From Aestuariirhabdus sp049985285 (lineage in GTDB: Bacteria > Pseudomonadota > Gammaproteobacteria > Pseudomonadales > Aestuariirhabdaceae): a DNA stretch of 64,000 nt. Below the pieces are notes generated by a model. The model had not been told where the DNA came from, searched no databases, and worked only from the letters and a program-made list of their open reading frames with translations. Positions 54,371-63,900 of this stretch are shown one piece after another; the stretch's first letter is position 1; each line of letters begins with the position of its first letter. The stretch is taken from positions 806,001 to 870,000 of the forward strand of contig NZ_JBNIEU010000001.1 in assembly GCF_049985285.1 (NCBI RefSeq), read 5' to 3'. The translations under genes were made by a program, and so were the position numbers.

Positions 54371-54828
54371 CTCGCCTGGGCGTCGGCGATCATAGACTCC
54401 AGGGTCACAAGATCAGGGATCAGTGCCTCTTCGCCGCTGACATGAACGATGACCGCACCACAATCGCCGACATCACGCTCCTGGGGGACCGCCTCCTCGG
54501 GGCCAACCCGTACCGCGTGGGGAATGCCCTCAACCACCACCCCATAAAAGGGCAGTGAGTCCTTGCCGCTAATGCCGTTTAGCACCAGCGTACGCTGCGA
54601 TGGCTGGGCCCGGTCGAAGATATCCCCATTAGCGCCCTCAAAGCTGACCAAGGGAATATTTTGATCCCGCCAAATGATATTACCCAAAAACCATTCCGGC
54701 TTGCCCTCAGTGCTCTGGGGCGGAACGTAGCCCACCAACTCGGCAACCACCACGTTGGGCACCAGTAGCTGGGCCTCTCGTAATGGGACCATCAAACCCG
54801 AGATCGCCTCTTCCGTTGTTTCGCTCAT
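54367..54828 (-). CDS. chpC: ChpC, CheW-like coupling protein of the pil-chp system
   Basis: A 153-residue CheW-fold protein with two beta-barrel subdomains (GLMVPLREAQLLVPNVVVAELVGY, WFLGNIIWRDQNIPLVSF) and no kinase. Its place directly downstream of chpB and chpA matches ChpC of P. aeruginosa, which can link additional receptors to ChpA. The ATG lies 26 bases after the chpB stop. It is convergent with nrtS. Confidence 0.87.
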   Translation of the reverse strand: MSETTEEAISGLMVPLREAQLLVPNVVVAELVGYVPPQSTEGKPEWFLGNIIWRDQNIPLVSFEGANGDIFDRAQPSQRTLVLNGISGKDSLPFYGVVVEGIPHAVRVGPEEAVPQERDVGDCGAVIVHVSGEEALIPDLVTLESMIADAQAS

Positions 54829-54853
54829 TCTATTCCTACTCCAATGCCGAAGG

Positions 54854-55888
54854 TCAGCCTGCCTTCAGATTTGCCTCTTGTGCCAAACGCGCCACCAGCC
54901 TTTGGGCCAGCTCCCGCGGAGTGCCCCGATAACTACAATGGCCGTCGCTCCTGATCGCATCGGGCATCGTGCTACTGGCACAGCTGTCAGCGTCCTGAAC
55001 CCATACGTCTGCGCCGCTCCGGTGGTATTCCAGGCTTGCGGCGACGCCGTCCTCACCCATACCGCTAAAAACAATAGCACCGCTGCGATCTCCAAAGCGG
55101 CGCAACACGGTCATCATCACTTCGCCAATATTGGGCTCATAGGGTCCACTCCAATGCTTACCGGTGGACTCAATACGCCCCTGGCTATTGATTCGGATCT
55201 CTTGCTCGACCGGTGCCAGAATGACTTTTCCGTAACCCAGCGCAGCCCCTTCAGCGGCCGTCACCACATCAAATGCGCTGTGACGTCCCACGGTATCGGC
55301 CAGCACTTGCTGAAACCCAGCGTCAATATGCTGGGCGTAAACAAACGCCACCGGCAATCCACGAGGTAACGAATCAAGAAACTCCTTCACCACCCCCGGC
55401 CCCCCCAGCGAAGCACCGAGAACCCATACCCGCTCCGGTGTGGGAGCATCGGATAGCTGGGACAACACCTCTGGAAGCGGCAACGGAGGCTGCTGGGGAC
55501 CGCCCACACTCAGTCTGGCTCCCCCTTCTGCGATAGCGCTACGAGCCTGCTGCAACTGCTGGCTTAGCTTGGCCAAAAAACTACGGCGCCAACGGGGGTA
55601 CTCGTCACTGTTCCGTGCCGGTGCCTGCCCATCGCCTATCAACACGGGAACATCGGCGGCTTCCAGAATCAGGTCGAGGAAGTCGTCGAAGCGTTCATCC
55701 AGGGTTAAATCGACATACCAAAGATCGACGCTGGTCTTAAGCGCCTCACTGGTAAACTGTGCCGGAGAGGTATTCACCGGCACCGCAATATCCTCTTCCG
55801 CCAGCAAGGTTCCGACCAAATGCTGTTGCAGTACAGTGTCTGCAATGATTCCGATCGTGGCGTTAATGCTGTTGCTGCTCATCCGCAT
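54854..55888 (-). CDS. chpB: ChpB, CheB-type chemoreceptor methylesterase
   Basis: A 344-residue protein. The N-terminal ~120 residues are a receiver-like domain that is poorly conserved. The C-terminal methylesterase domain carries the Ser-His-Asp triad in GASLGGPG, YAQHIDAGFQ and FSGMGEDGVA. It should remove methyl groups from PilJ, opposing PilK. The start overlaps the end of chpA by 20-odd bases (ATG at 55888 or 55882), coupling their translation. Confidence 0.92.
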   Translation of the reverse strand: MRMSSNSINATIGIIADTVLQQHLVGTLLAEEDIAVPVNTSPAQFTSEALKTSVDLWYVDLTLDERFDDFLDLILEAADVPVLIGDGQAPARNSDEYPRWRRSFLAKLSQQLQQARSAIAEGGARLSVGGPQQPPLPLPEVLSQLSDAPTPERVWVLGASLGGPGVVKEFLDSLPRGLPVAFVYAQHIDAGFQQVLADTVGRHSAFDVVTAAEGAALGYGKVILAPVEQEIRINSQGRIESTGKHWSGPYEPNIGEVMMTVLRRFGDRSGAIVFSGMGEDGVAASLEYHRSGADVWVQDADSCASSTMPDAIRSDGHCSYRGTPRELAQRLVARLAQEANLKAG

Positions 55889-58800
55889 TCAACAGTTTAT
55901 TAATGGTCTCCAGCAAGATCGCTTCCTGGAATGGCTTACCGAGATACTCCTCAACACCGAGAGAAAACGCCCGTTCACGGTGCTTTTCACCGGTTCGGGA
56001 GGTGATCATAATGATTGGAATTCCCTGCAAGCGGCTGTCATTTTTGACGGAGCTGGCAACTTCGAAACCATCCATGCGCGGCATTTCGATATCGAGCAGC
56101 ATCACATCGGGTCGCTTATCCTGCAACTGGGAGATAGCATCCACACCATCCTTGGCCAGTATCACCTCAAAGCCTTGCCGCTCAAGCAAGCGCGAGGTCA
56201 CCTTGCGCACGGTTACCGAGTCATCAACCACCATGACCACAGGCTGGCGCGCTTCATCCTCTTGTGCCGCCGCGATGTCCGCGTCGGTTTCCGCTTCAAT
56301 ATCTATGGTCAGGCCAGCAGGAAGTGCGGCATGGGCAAAACTGGTACGAATCATCGCCACAAGATCAAGGATGATGACAACTCGTCCGTCGCCCAAAATA
56401 GTCGCACCCGAGACGCCGCTCACGCCTGCGAACTGGGGCCCCATCGACTTAACCACGATCTCGCGACTGCCCGCCAGTGAGTCTACTTGCAGTGCAACCG
56501 AATGCTCTGCACCCCGGGTCAACAATACCGGCAGGGGTGTAGTTACCCCCTCCATGGAGGGCTGCGGACGCTGCTTCATCACCTCGCCCAAGTATTTGAC
56601 CTGGTAACCCTGCCCGGCGTATTCAAACTCAAGACTCGGATCCTGGTAATAGGCTTCCAGCTCATAGGGGCTGATACGCAGCACACCCTCAATGGTGTTA
56701 AGCGGGATCGCATAGAGGTCGTCGCCCATATACACCATCAGTGCGCGGTTTACCGACACCGTAAAGGGCAGGCGCACCACAAAAGTACTGCCCTCACCCG
56801 GTTTGGAGTGAATCGTGACGTTACCGCCGAGCTGTTTGATCTCCGAGTGCACCACATCCATTCCCACACCACGACCCGAAATCTGGGTCACCTGCTTCGC
56901 CGTGGAAAAGCCCGCTTGCAGGATAAACTGCATCACTTCGTGGTCGGTCAGGGTGGAGTTTTTGTCCATCAGCCCGCGCTCGATGGCTTTTTTGCGAACG
57001 GCTTCAAGATTGACCCCTCGTCCGTCGTCACTCACGCGCAGTACAACATCCCCCCCCTCGCGGGAGAACGCGATACGGATACTGCCCTTAACAGCCTTAC
57101 CGACGCTCTTTCGCTCGTTCGCATCGGCTTCGATGCCGTGGTCGATCGCATTACGCAGCATATGTTCAAGCGGTGCTACCATCCGCTCCATGACGGTACG
57201 ATCCATCTCGCCGTCGGCGTTGACAACCTGCAGGTCAACGCGCTTACCCAGCTCACCAGATACCTGCCTAACGATTCGGCGTAACCTTGGCATCATGCGA
57301 TTGAACGGCACCATCCGGGTGTGCATCAGGCCTTCCTGCAGCTCCGTATTGATACGTGCCTGTTGCAGCAACAGCGTTTCCGCATCCCGGGTTTTGTTGG
57401 CGAGGCCATCCTTGAGGTCCATCAGATCGGTCGCGGACTCCACAAGCGAACGGGATAACTGGGCCAGCTCGGAATACTGGTCCATCTCCAGCGGGTCAAA
57501 CTCCAGATCACGCATGGCGGATTCAGCTTCGTGACGGGAGATGATCTGGGTCTGGGTTTCAATATCGAGACGTCGCAACTGCTCCCGTACCCGGTTAATG
57601 GTTGCATGCATCTCATCGAGGGTGTAACCAAAATCGTTGACCTGCTGCTCTACCCGGCCGCGGGAGATACTGGTTTCACCCGCCAGGTTAACCAACTCCT
57701 CAAGCACGTCAGCGGAGATTTTGATCATCTCCTGGGGCAAACGTCGAGGCTGCTTAAGGGCCTCGGCCGCACCCACCACCGCCGGCGCTTGTTGCTCCTC
57801 TTTCTCCTCGCTCTTGTGGCTGAAAGGCACAATATCGGCGCTGGCCTCGGGCTCGGCTTTCTCCACCGTCTCGGGCTTCTCGGCAGGGGGTTCCGCGTTA
57901 CCCCCCTGGGCTTGTCGTCGAATATTTTCAAGATGCTTGAAGAGCAGATCCTGACGCGCCATAACGTCATCAAAAAGCCCTTCGGGTAAATTATTCAGAT
58001 CCTGCTGCGCCTTGGTAACCAGCATCTCAAAGTCGTGGGTGAAATTGCCCAGATTGGTAATCGCAGCCATGCGAGCACCGCCTTTAAGGGTATGCAGCTG
58101 GCGCATCAGTTCCGCTGCAGCCTCCGTATCCCCGGGCGCTTTATTCCAGCTTTCGCAGCTTTGCTCAATGCCCTCCTGCAGGTCTCCCGCCTCCTCCAGG
58201 AAAATCTCCAAAATATCGGGATCGATCTCACTCAGGTCGAGGGTGTCAAACTCCGCCTGCGGAGTCTCATCATCGACCTCGGCGGCAGGGAGCGCGCTGA
58301 CGGGTATCTCCTCAGGGTCCTGCTCCGGTTGAGCCGCTATCGGGGCTTCGCTCGCCGGTGATTCAGCAATCGCTACACCGCCATCAGGGTTAGCTCGGTA
58401 TCGACTGATGGCATCGATCAACTGCTGCGCCGGCACACACCCGCCACTGGCACTGATATCTTCAATTTGATCCGAGAGACGGTCGTGGCACGCCTGTATG
58501 AGCTCATTCAGCGCCAGGGATTGCTGATAGCGTCCATTGCCCAGGCCCTCATAAAGGAACTCCAGCTCATGGCTAAGATCGCCAATTGGTGAGATCCCCG
58601 CCATGCGAGCGCCACCCTTAAGGGTATGCAGATCCCGCTGCAACTGGTCGATCTCATCGCTGCGAGTACTGTCCTCCATCCAGGCCTGCAATGAGGTGGC
58701 GGTTCGATCCATGATATCAGCCGCCTCTTCAAGGAAGATCTCCACCAGCTCGGGATCGGCGTCAAACATCACCCGATCCGCGCTTTCCAATGCAATCTCG

Positions 58801-61800
58801 CTCACACCCGAGGTCGGCTCTACAGCAACCACAGGCTCCTCCTCAACGACCTCAGCGCTTTCGATTCGGGGCTCTTCTGCGTCCGGGACGGGGGGCTGTT
58901 CGTCAGCTTCAGTTGCCCGCAGAACACCCGCCTCGGGATTCGCCCGATAGCGACTAATGGCATCGATCAATTGCTGGGCCGGCGCACAGCCGCCGCTGCT
59001 AGCGACATCATCAATCTGGTCCGAGAGCCTGTCATGGCACGCCTGGATCAACTCATTCAGCGCCGGTGACGCTTCGTAGCGGCCATTGCCCAGCCCCTCA
59101 TAGAGGAACTCCAACTCATGACTCAGGTCACCAACAGGCGCGATACCCGCCATGCGAGCGCCACCTTTGAGGGTATGCAGGTCACGCTGCAGCTGGTCGA
59201 TCTCATCACGCCGGCTGGCATCCTCCAGCCAGTTCTGCAATGAACCCGCCGTGCGCTCCATGATGTCGTTCGCTTCCTCGAGAAATATCTCTACCATCTC
59301 GGGATCGGCATCGATCGCAATCCACTGCTCCACAATGGGCGCGGCTTCGGCTTCGGCTTCGGCTTCGGCTTCGGCTTCGGCTTCGGCTTCGGCTTCGGCT
59401 TCGGCTTCGGCTTCGGCTTCCAGTGTCAGCTCCTGAAGCCCGGAATCCACCTCTTCTTCAGCTTGTTCATCCTCGACAACGTCTACCACCGGCAGCGCTA
59501 ACTCAATAGCCTCCTCGCTGTCATCCTCGCTGTCATCCTCTTTATCAGGCCCGTTATCATCAGGCTCATTATCGATGAACTGTTGCTGCAGGGCCTCGAG
59601 GGGCTCAACACTATCGAGCACGATCTCTTCATCGACCTCGGCCAGTGGAGCCTCTTCGGCCTCGGCGACATCGGCAACATCGGCAACATCGGCAACATCG
59701 ATCTCAAGGGTCGCTCCCTCGAGTGAACGCTCATCGACGACTTCATCACCCGGTGCCAAGGGTGCTGGCAGGGCGCGTAAGCGCTGAACCAACTCAGGCT
59801 GGGCCGTCACCTCCTGCTGGGCTGCCATGCGATCGAGCATATTAATGAGCTCATCGTGAGCTTCCGCCAACAGGCTTAAGGCTTCATCGCCCGCAGCGAT
59901 GCGCTGGGTTACCAGAGATGCGTAGGTCGCTTTGAGCCCTTCGCTCAGGTCCGATATTGGCCTCAGGTCCGCCATGAGTGCGCCCCGGGCCAGGGTATCC
60001 AACTCCTTGCAAACCCCCTCGTATTGGCTGTCTTGTCGGCATCCGGGCATCCAGAGCGGCAACCAGCGTTCGGTTTCCAGCAACAGGTCCATGCCTTCGG
60101 CCAGAAACACGGTCAGCATCTGGGTGTCACGACCGCTCGCTTCATCCTCTTCGCGTTTCGCGGCCAGATAACGCTCGTGCAATTGATGCAGCGCCTGGCA
60201 GTAGTCCTCTGCGGCAGGGATCTGCAGGGGGTCATCAACGCCAAGTCGGGTCAGTGCTTCGCGCACGATAGCCGACCCCTGCGCCAGTGCCTCGACAATA
60301 TCCTGATCCGCCTTAATCAGGTTGCCTCGCAACTCCTTAATCAATTTCTCGAGGGGGGTGACCACCTCTGCTACCGGCGTAATTCCCGCCATGTGAGCAC
60401 TGCCCTTGAGGGTATGCAGTGCACGCTGAAGCTCTTCGCTAATCGTTAGGGGGTGGCGCTTGCTGTTATACATCTCTACAAAGAGATCGGCTTCTTGCAG
60501 ATGGGATTCGGCCTCACCGCGGAATATCTGCAGCAATGCAGCATCAGAGTCATCATCTTCATAGTCAGCAGAGGGTGGGGCTTCAACGAGCTCCGCATCC
60601 ACCGCTACGGCGTTTTCCAGGTCCAGCCCTGCGCCGGCATCGGCAGCCTCATCGGCCACCGCCTCAAATTCAATCTCAACAACAGGCGCCGGTGGCTGCC
60701 ATGGCTGTCCCTTGGCATAGGCTTCAGCCTCGGCCGTGAACTGTTGTACCTGCTCGGTCTCCTGCTGGGATTTGTTGGCAAAATCCTGCATCAGGTCCGG
60801 GATCAAAAGGCGTACGTTCTCGATCAGTTCAAACAGTGCTTCGTGGGGTTCGATGGTTTGATCCAGAACCCTGTTGAGCATATTCTCAATCGCCCAGGCC
60901 AGCTCGCCTACGACCGTAGCGCCCACCATACGACCGCTACCTTTAAGGGTATGAAACGCTCGCCGGATCTCGGTTAACGCGTCTCCATCCTGGGTCCGCG
61001 CCCTCCACTTGGGGAAATACTCGGAGATCGTTGCATGGACCTCCTCGGCCTCTTCAATAAAGATTTCGATGACCTCATCATCGATCATATCCTCATCGTC
61101 ATCCACCGCCTGAGCCGCGGTCGGCATCTGCGCGCCGTCTGCTTCGGCAACATCGCTCTGTGCACTTTGCTGCGACGCTGTGACGCCCTCCGCGGGAACT
61201 TCTTCTGCCTCCGGCTCATCGACCGCAGCAGGCTCAACCGATTGGGCTACCCCATCCCCCGCCTCGGCTTCAACTGGCGCGGACAGGTCCGGCTCGGCAG
61301 CCGTGGCGGTGTCCTCACTCTTATCCGCTACGGGCTGCGGAGGTTGCGCAACGGAGCATCCGAGCGCTAACAAACTCTCATCGGCAACATCAAGCAGCAG
61401 GTCCGCTTGCGCGGCCTGGTCTTCTGACAAGCGTTCCAGGTAATACTCGATACTGGCGATCACATCGGCCAGGGTGTCGAGTACCGTCCATTCGGGTACC
61501 TCTTTGGTGGCAATGAGCCGGTCACGAATATAGTTAGCACAGGTCCCCAGTTGCAGCGCAGCACGCTCCAGCGGAATCATCGCCAAACCACCGCGCACGG
61601 TATCGAGAATCTGGGGTACATCCTCCAGTACGCTGTGGTCCCATTTGGAGCCGATAAACTGGACGATGGAGTCCTTCGCCTGCTCGAGGCCATTGCGCGC
61701 CTCGCGCACCACGATCACGTGCACTTCGCTGAGCTCGGTAGGAGGCATATCACCGTCGCCCACACCTTTGTGCGCGCCGTCTCCTGCCATTCCCGACAAG

Positions 61801-63029
61801 GTGGCTTCGACAAACAGCAGTGATCCCGCCACATCCATCAACACCGCATCGTCGAGCTGGCGCTCGCCATCGACGATCTCCTGCAGGGTATCGAGCTGCT
61901 CCTGCAATATTTTGCGCGGCGCTCCCAGGCCCATCACCGCCATGGTGTCGGAAATCTGTTTTAGCGGGGGTAGCTGCTGAACCAGGTCATCTAGATCACG
62001 GTTTTCATTACGCACAAACAGGTCAAGCGCGTCCTTTACCGCGACCAGCTCCTCCGTCAATGCCGCCACGACCGATGCGATCGCCTCCTGGTCGGGTCCC
62101 GCCATAAGCTGGCGCTGCTCATCCACGGCGGCCTCATCGGGGAGGGCGTCATCCAGATCAAACTTGTCCTTGATCTCACGGATTCGCAGGCTGTCATCCT
62201 CAGCCTTGGCAACGTAGTAGAGTAAATTCTTTAGCAGCTCATCGGGCGCGGGCTGGTTAAGCGCTTCGCTGCCTCCTTTAAACACTCGGCGCAATTCGCC
62301 ATCGACCTGCCGTAGCAAGTGGCGAATGCTGGAGCTCATCGGTATGGTTCCACTGTTGAGTCCGTCGATGACCCCCACGCAAACCCACCACAGCTGTCCG
62401 ACCGGAGTTTTCAGCAACAGCTGCTCGAGTCGCGAAAATACCTTGTTCATATACCCCAGGTTTTCCTTGGGGCTCTTGTCGCGCAGCAGGCCCACCAGGG
62501 CAAACTGATACATCTGGCGCAATTTGCTGACGAATGCGGTGAAGTTGTCACCGCTAAAGCGTTTCAGTGCGCCGATCGGTAATTTGGGGTTTCTGTGGCT
62601 CAGGTTCGGCTTAAACAACGAGGTTTCGGACAGCAGGCTGCCACCTCGGGCCGCTCGCATATCGTTGAGCACCGGCATCAGGATAACCGGCAGATCGCGA
62701 CGCCCCGCCTGCACCCTTTCGAGGTAGGCGGGTAGCTGCAATATCGCCTGCATCAAGACCTGGTAGGCTTCTTCCGCATTGTTGACCTGACCATTCATTA
62801 TGGCCTGGGCAAGCATCTCCATCTCTTCGGCGAGCAGCGCCGCGCCGTAAAACTCGACCATCTGCAAGGTGCCGTGCACCTGATGGATGTAGTTCAGGCA
62901 GAAGCGAATGCGAGTGCTGTCTTCCGGATTTTCGACGAAGGATTCGAGGGACTGGCGCGCCTGCGTCAAGGTCTCCTGAATTTCGCCTTTTACCCAGTCA
63001 AGGGCAACATAGTCGTGGTGATCAGCCAT
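55863..63029 (-). CDS. chpA: ChpA, multi-Hpt CheA-type hybrid histidine kinase of the type IV pilus chemosensory system
   Basis: A 2388-residue cytosolic kinase. Six Hpt-type phosphotransfer domains are visible: His49 (degenerate, IHQVHG), His693, His872, His1285, His1468 and His1646, most as HTLKG. The CheA core (about 1735-2190) has a dimer helix region, the N-box HMLRNAIDHGIE near 1955, GRGVNLEAV and ISGRGVGMDVV ATP lids, then a CheW-like domain. The C-terminal receiver has Asp2313 (LLDIEMPRMDG). P. aeruginosa ChpA has a similar plan and length. It phosphorylates PilG/PilH to set twitching direction and cAMP output. Long acidic linkers include an EA repeat. Confidence 0.95.
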   Translation of the reverse strand: MADHHDYVALDWVKGEIQETLTQARQSLESFVENPEDSTRIRFCLNYIHQVHGTLQMVEFYGAALLAEEMEMLAQAIMNGQVNNAEEAYQVLMQAILQLPAYLERVQAGRRDLPVILMPVLNDMRAARGGSLLSETSLFKPNLSHRNPKLPIGALKRFSGDNFTAFVSKLRQMYQFALVGLLRDKSPKENLGYMNKVFSRLEQLLLKTPVGQLWWVCVGVIDGLNSGTIPMSSSIRHLLRQVDGELRRVFKGGSEALNQPAPDELLKNLLYYVAKAEDDSLRIREIKDKFDLDDALPDEAAVDEQRQLMAGPDQEAIASVVAALTEELVAVKDALDLFVRNENRDLDDLVQQLPPLKQISDTMAVMGLGAPRKILQEQLDTLQEIVDGERQLDDAVLMDVAGSLLFVEATLSGMAGDGAHKGVGDGDMPPTELSEVHVIVVREARNGLEQAKDSIVQFIGSKWDHSVLEDVPQILDTVRGGLAMIPLERAALQLGTCANYIRDRLIATKEVPEWTVLDTLADVIASIEYYLERLSEDQAAQADLLLDVADESLLALGCSVAQPPQPVADKSEDTATAAEPDLSAPVEAEAGDGVAQSVEPAAVDEPEAEEVPAEGVTASQQSAQSDVAEADGAQMPTAAQAVDDDEDMIDDEVIEIFIEEAEEVHATISEYFPKWRARTQDGDALTEIRRAFHTLKGSGRMVGATVVGELAWAIENMLNRVLDQTIEPHEALFELIENVRLLIPDLMQDFANKSQQETEQVQQFTAEAEAYAKGQPWQPPAPVVEIEFEAVADEAADAGAGLDLENAVAVDAELVEAPPSADYEDDDSDAALLQIFRGEAESHLQEADLFVEMYNSKRHPLTISEELQRALHTLKGSAHMAGITPVAEVVTPLEKLIKELRGNLIKADQDIVEALAQGSAIVREALTRLGVDDPLQIPAAEDYCQALHQLHERYLAAKREEDEASGRDTQMLTVFLAEGMDLLLETERWLPLWMPGCRQDSQYEGVCKELDTLARGALMADLRPISDLSEGLKATYASLVTQRIAAGDEALSLLAEAHDELINMLDRMAAQQEVTAQPELVQRLRALPAPLAPGDEVVDERSLEGATLEIDVADVADVADVAEAEEAPLAEVDEEIVLDSVEPLEALQQQFIDNEPDDNGPDKEDDSEDDSEEAIELALPVVDVVEDEQAEEEVDSGLQELTLEAEAEAEAEAEAEAEAEAEAEAEAEAAPIVEQWIAIDADPEMVEIFLEEANDIMERTAGSLQNWLEDASRRDEIDQLQRDLHTLKGGARMAGIAPVGDLSHELEFLYEGLGNGRYEASPALNELIQACHDRLSDQIDDVASSGGCAPAQQLIDAISRYRANPEAGVLRATEADEQPPVPDAEEPRIESAEVVEEEPVVAVEPTSGVSEIALESADRVMFDADPELVEIFLEEAADIMDRTATSLQAWMEDSTRSDEIDQLQRDLHTLKGGARMAGISPIGDLSHELEFLYEGLGNGRYQQSLALNELIQACHDRLSDQIEDISASGGCVPAQQLIDAISRYRANPDGGVAIAESPASEAPIAAQPEQDPEEIPVSALPAAEVDDETPQAEFDTLDLSEIDPDILEIFLEEAGDLQEGIEQSCESWNKAPGDTEAAAELMRQLHTLKGGARMAAITNLGNFTHDFEMLVTKAQQDLNNLPEGLFDDVMARQDLLFKHLENIRRQAQGGNAEPPAEKPETVEKAEPEASADIVPFSHKSEEKEEQQAPAVVGAAEALKQPRRLPQEMIKISADVLEELVNLAGETSISRGRVEQQVNDFGYTLDEMHATINRVREQLRRLDIETQTQIISRHEAESAMRDLEFDPLEMDQYSELAQLSRSLVESATDLMDLKDGLANKTRDAETLLLQQARINTELQEGLMHTRMVPFNRMMPRLRRIVRQVSGELGKRVDLQVVNADGEMDRTVMERMVAPLEHMLRNAIDHGIEADANERKSVGKAVKGSIRIAFSREGGDVVLRVSDDGRGVNLEAVRKKAIERGLMDKNSTLTDHEVMQFILQAGFSTAKQVTQISGRGVGMDVVHSEIKQLGGNVTIHSKPGEGSTFVVRLPFTVSVNRALMVYMGDDLYAIPLNTIEGVLRISPYELEAYYQDPSLEFEYAGQGYQVKYLGEVMKQRPQPSMEGVTTPLPVLLTRGAEHSVALQVDSLAGSREIVVKSMGPQFAGVSGVSGATILGDGRVVIILDLVAMIRTSFAHAALPAGLTIDIEAETDADIAAAQEDEARQPVVMVVDDSVTVRKVTSRLLERQGFEVILAKDGVDAISQLQDKRPDVMLLDIEMPRMDGFEVASSVKNDSRLQGIPIIMITSRTGEKHRERAFSLGVEEYLGKPFQEAILLETINKLLNADEQQQH
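59343..59420. repeat. Hexanucleotide tandem repeat in chpA (13 perfect copies)
   Basis: Thirteen exact copies of GGCTTC (sense GAAGCC) encode a run of alternating Glu-Ala in a linker before His1285. In-frame units of six bases would change linker length without frameshift. Confidence 0.95.
59667..59702. repeat. 9-bp tandem repeat in chpA linker
   Basis: About four copies of a nine-base unit (AACATCGGC type) encode repeated Asp-Val-Ala in the acidic linker between Hpt domains. Confidence 0.85.
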
Positions 63030-63051
63030 AGTTACTCCTGAGTCCTCTCAC

Positions 63052-63900
63052 TCATGCACTGACTCGCTTACGAAATGCCAGGGTTGCGGCATCTCCTTCG
63101 CGCTCCAGTTCGGGGTGGGACCAATCCACCACTTCACCTAACCCCACCACCAGCAATCCTCCTGGCGCCAAGCGCTCGGCAAGGCGGTTAAGAATCTCCT
63201 TGCGCCGCCAACGACGGAAATAGATCAATAAGTTCTGGCAATAGATCAGATCCATTCCGTACATCGGGGTTTTGCCCAGTTCGAGTACATTGACCTGGGA
63301 GAAGCACACGCGGTCTCGCAGGTCAGCAACCACCTGATATCGTCCCTTTTCAAGCGGAGTAAAAAACTGTGCCGCCTGCTCCGCAGGCAACGTTTCAACT
63401 TTGCGGGCCGGATAGATACCCTGACGCGCCTTGGCCAGTGCTGGCGCACTGATATCGGTTGCCGTGATACCAAAATAGCTATCCGTATCGAGCAGGGTTT
63501 CCTGGGCCAGCATAGCCAACGAATAGGGTTCCTCACCCGTCGAGCAGCCCACCGACCAGATCTCTATGGTCTTGCCACTCAAAGCGCGTTGGCGAAGATA
63601 GCGCTGCACAAGATCGTAGGAGGCCTGGTGCCGGAAGAAGCTGGTCTCTTGCACCGTCAGGCGATCCACCAGCAGCGTCCACTCCATACCACCAGGAGGA
63701 TGCTCAACAACCCGGTCGTAGTAGTTCTGGTAGTCACTCAGCCCTAGCTCGCGCATCCGCATACCCACACTGGTCTGTAGGAAAGTTTTCCTCTGCTCTG
63801 AAACCCGCATACCCGTGCGGCTTTCAAGCAAGGTCTGCCACTGCGCGAACTGGTCTTGATCCATCTCCGGCAGTGGCTGCATCGACCACTCGTTTGTCAT
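63052..63900 (-). CDS. pilK: PilK, CheR-type chemoreceptor methyltransferase
   Basis: A CheR-family methyltransferase of about 282 residues: a small helical N domain (QFAQWQTLLESRTGMRVSE), then the SAM-binding domain with IEIWSVGCSTGEEPYSLAML and the later DLIYCQNLLIYFRR. It methylates PilJ glutamates. Located just upstream of chpA, 22 bases apart, as in P. aeruginosa. ATG 63900 has AGGA five bases upstream and is preferred; ATG 63942 would add 14 residues. The rest of the cluster (pilJ, pilI, pilH, pilG) should lie beyond the right edge. Confidence 0.93.
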   Translation of the reverse strand: MTNEWSMQPLPEMDQDQFAQWQTLLESRTGMRVSEQRKTFLQTSVGMRMRELGLSDYQNYYDRVVEHPPGGMEWTLLVDRLTVQETSFFRHQASYDLVQRYLRQRALSGKTIEIWSVGCSTGEEPYSLAMLAQETLLDTDSYFGITATDISAPALAKARQGIYPARKVETLPAEQAAQFFTPLEKGRYQVVADLRDRVCFSQVNVLELGKTPMYGMDLIYCQNLLIYFRRWRRKEILNRLAERLAPGGLLVVGLGEVVDWSHPELEREGDAATLAFRKRVSA

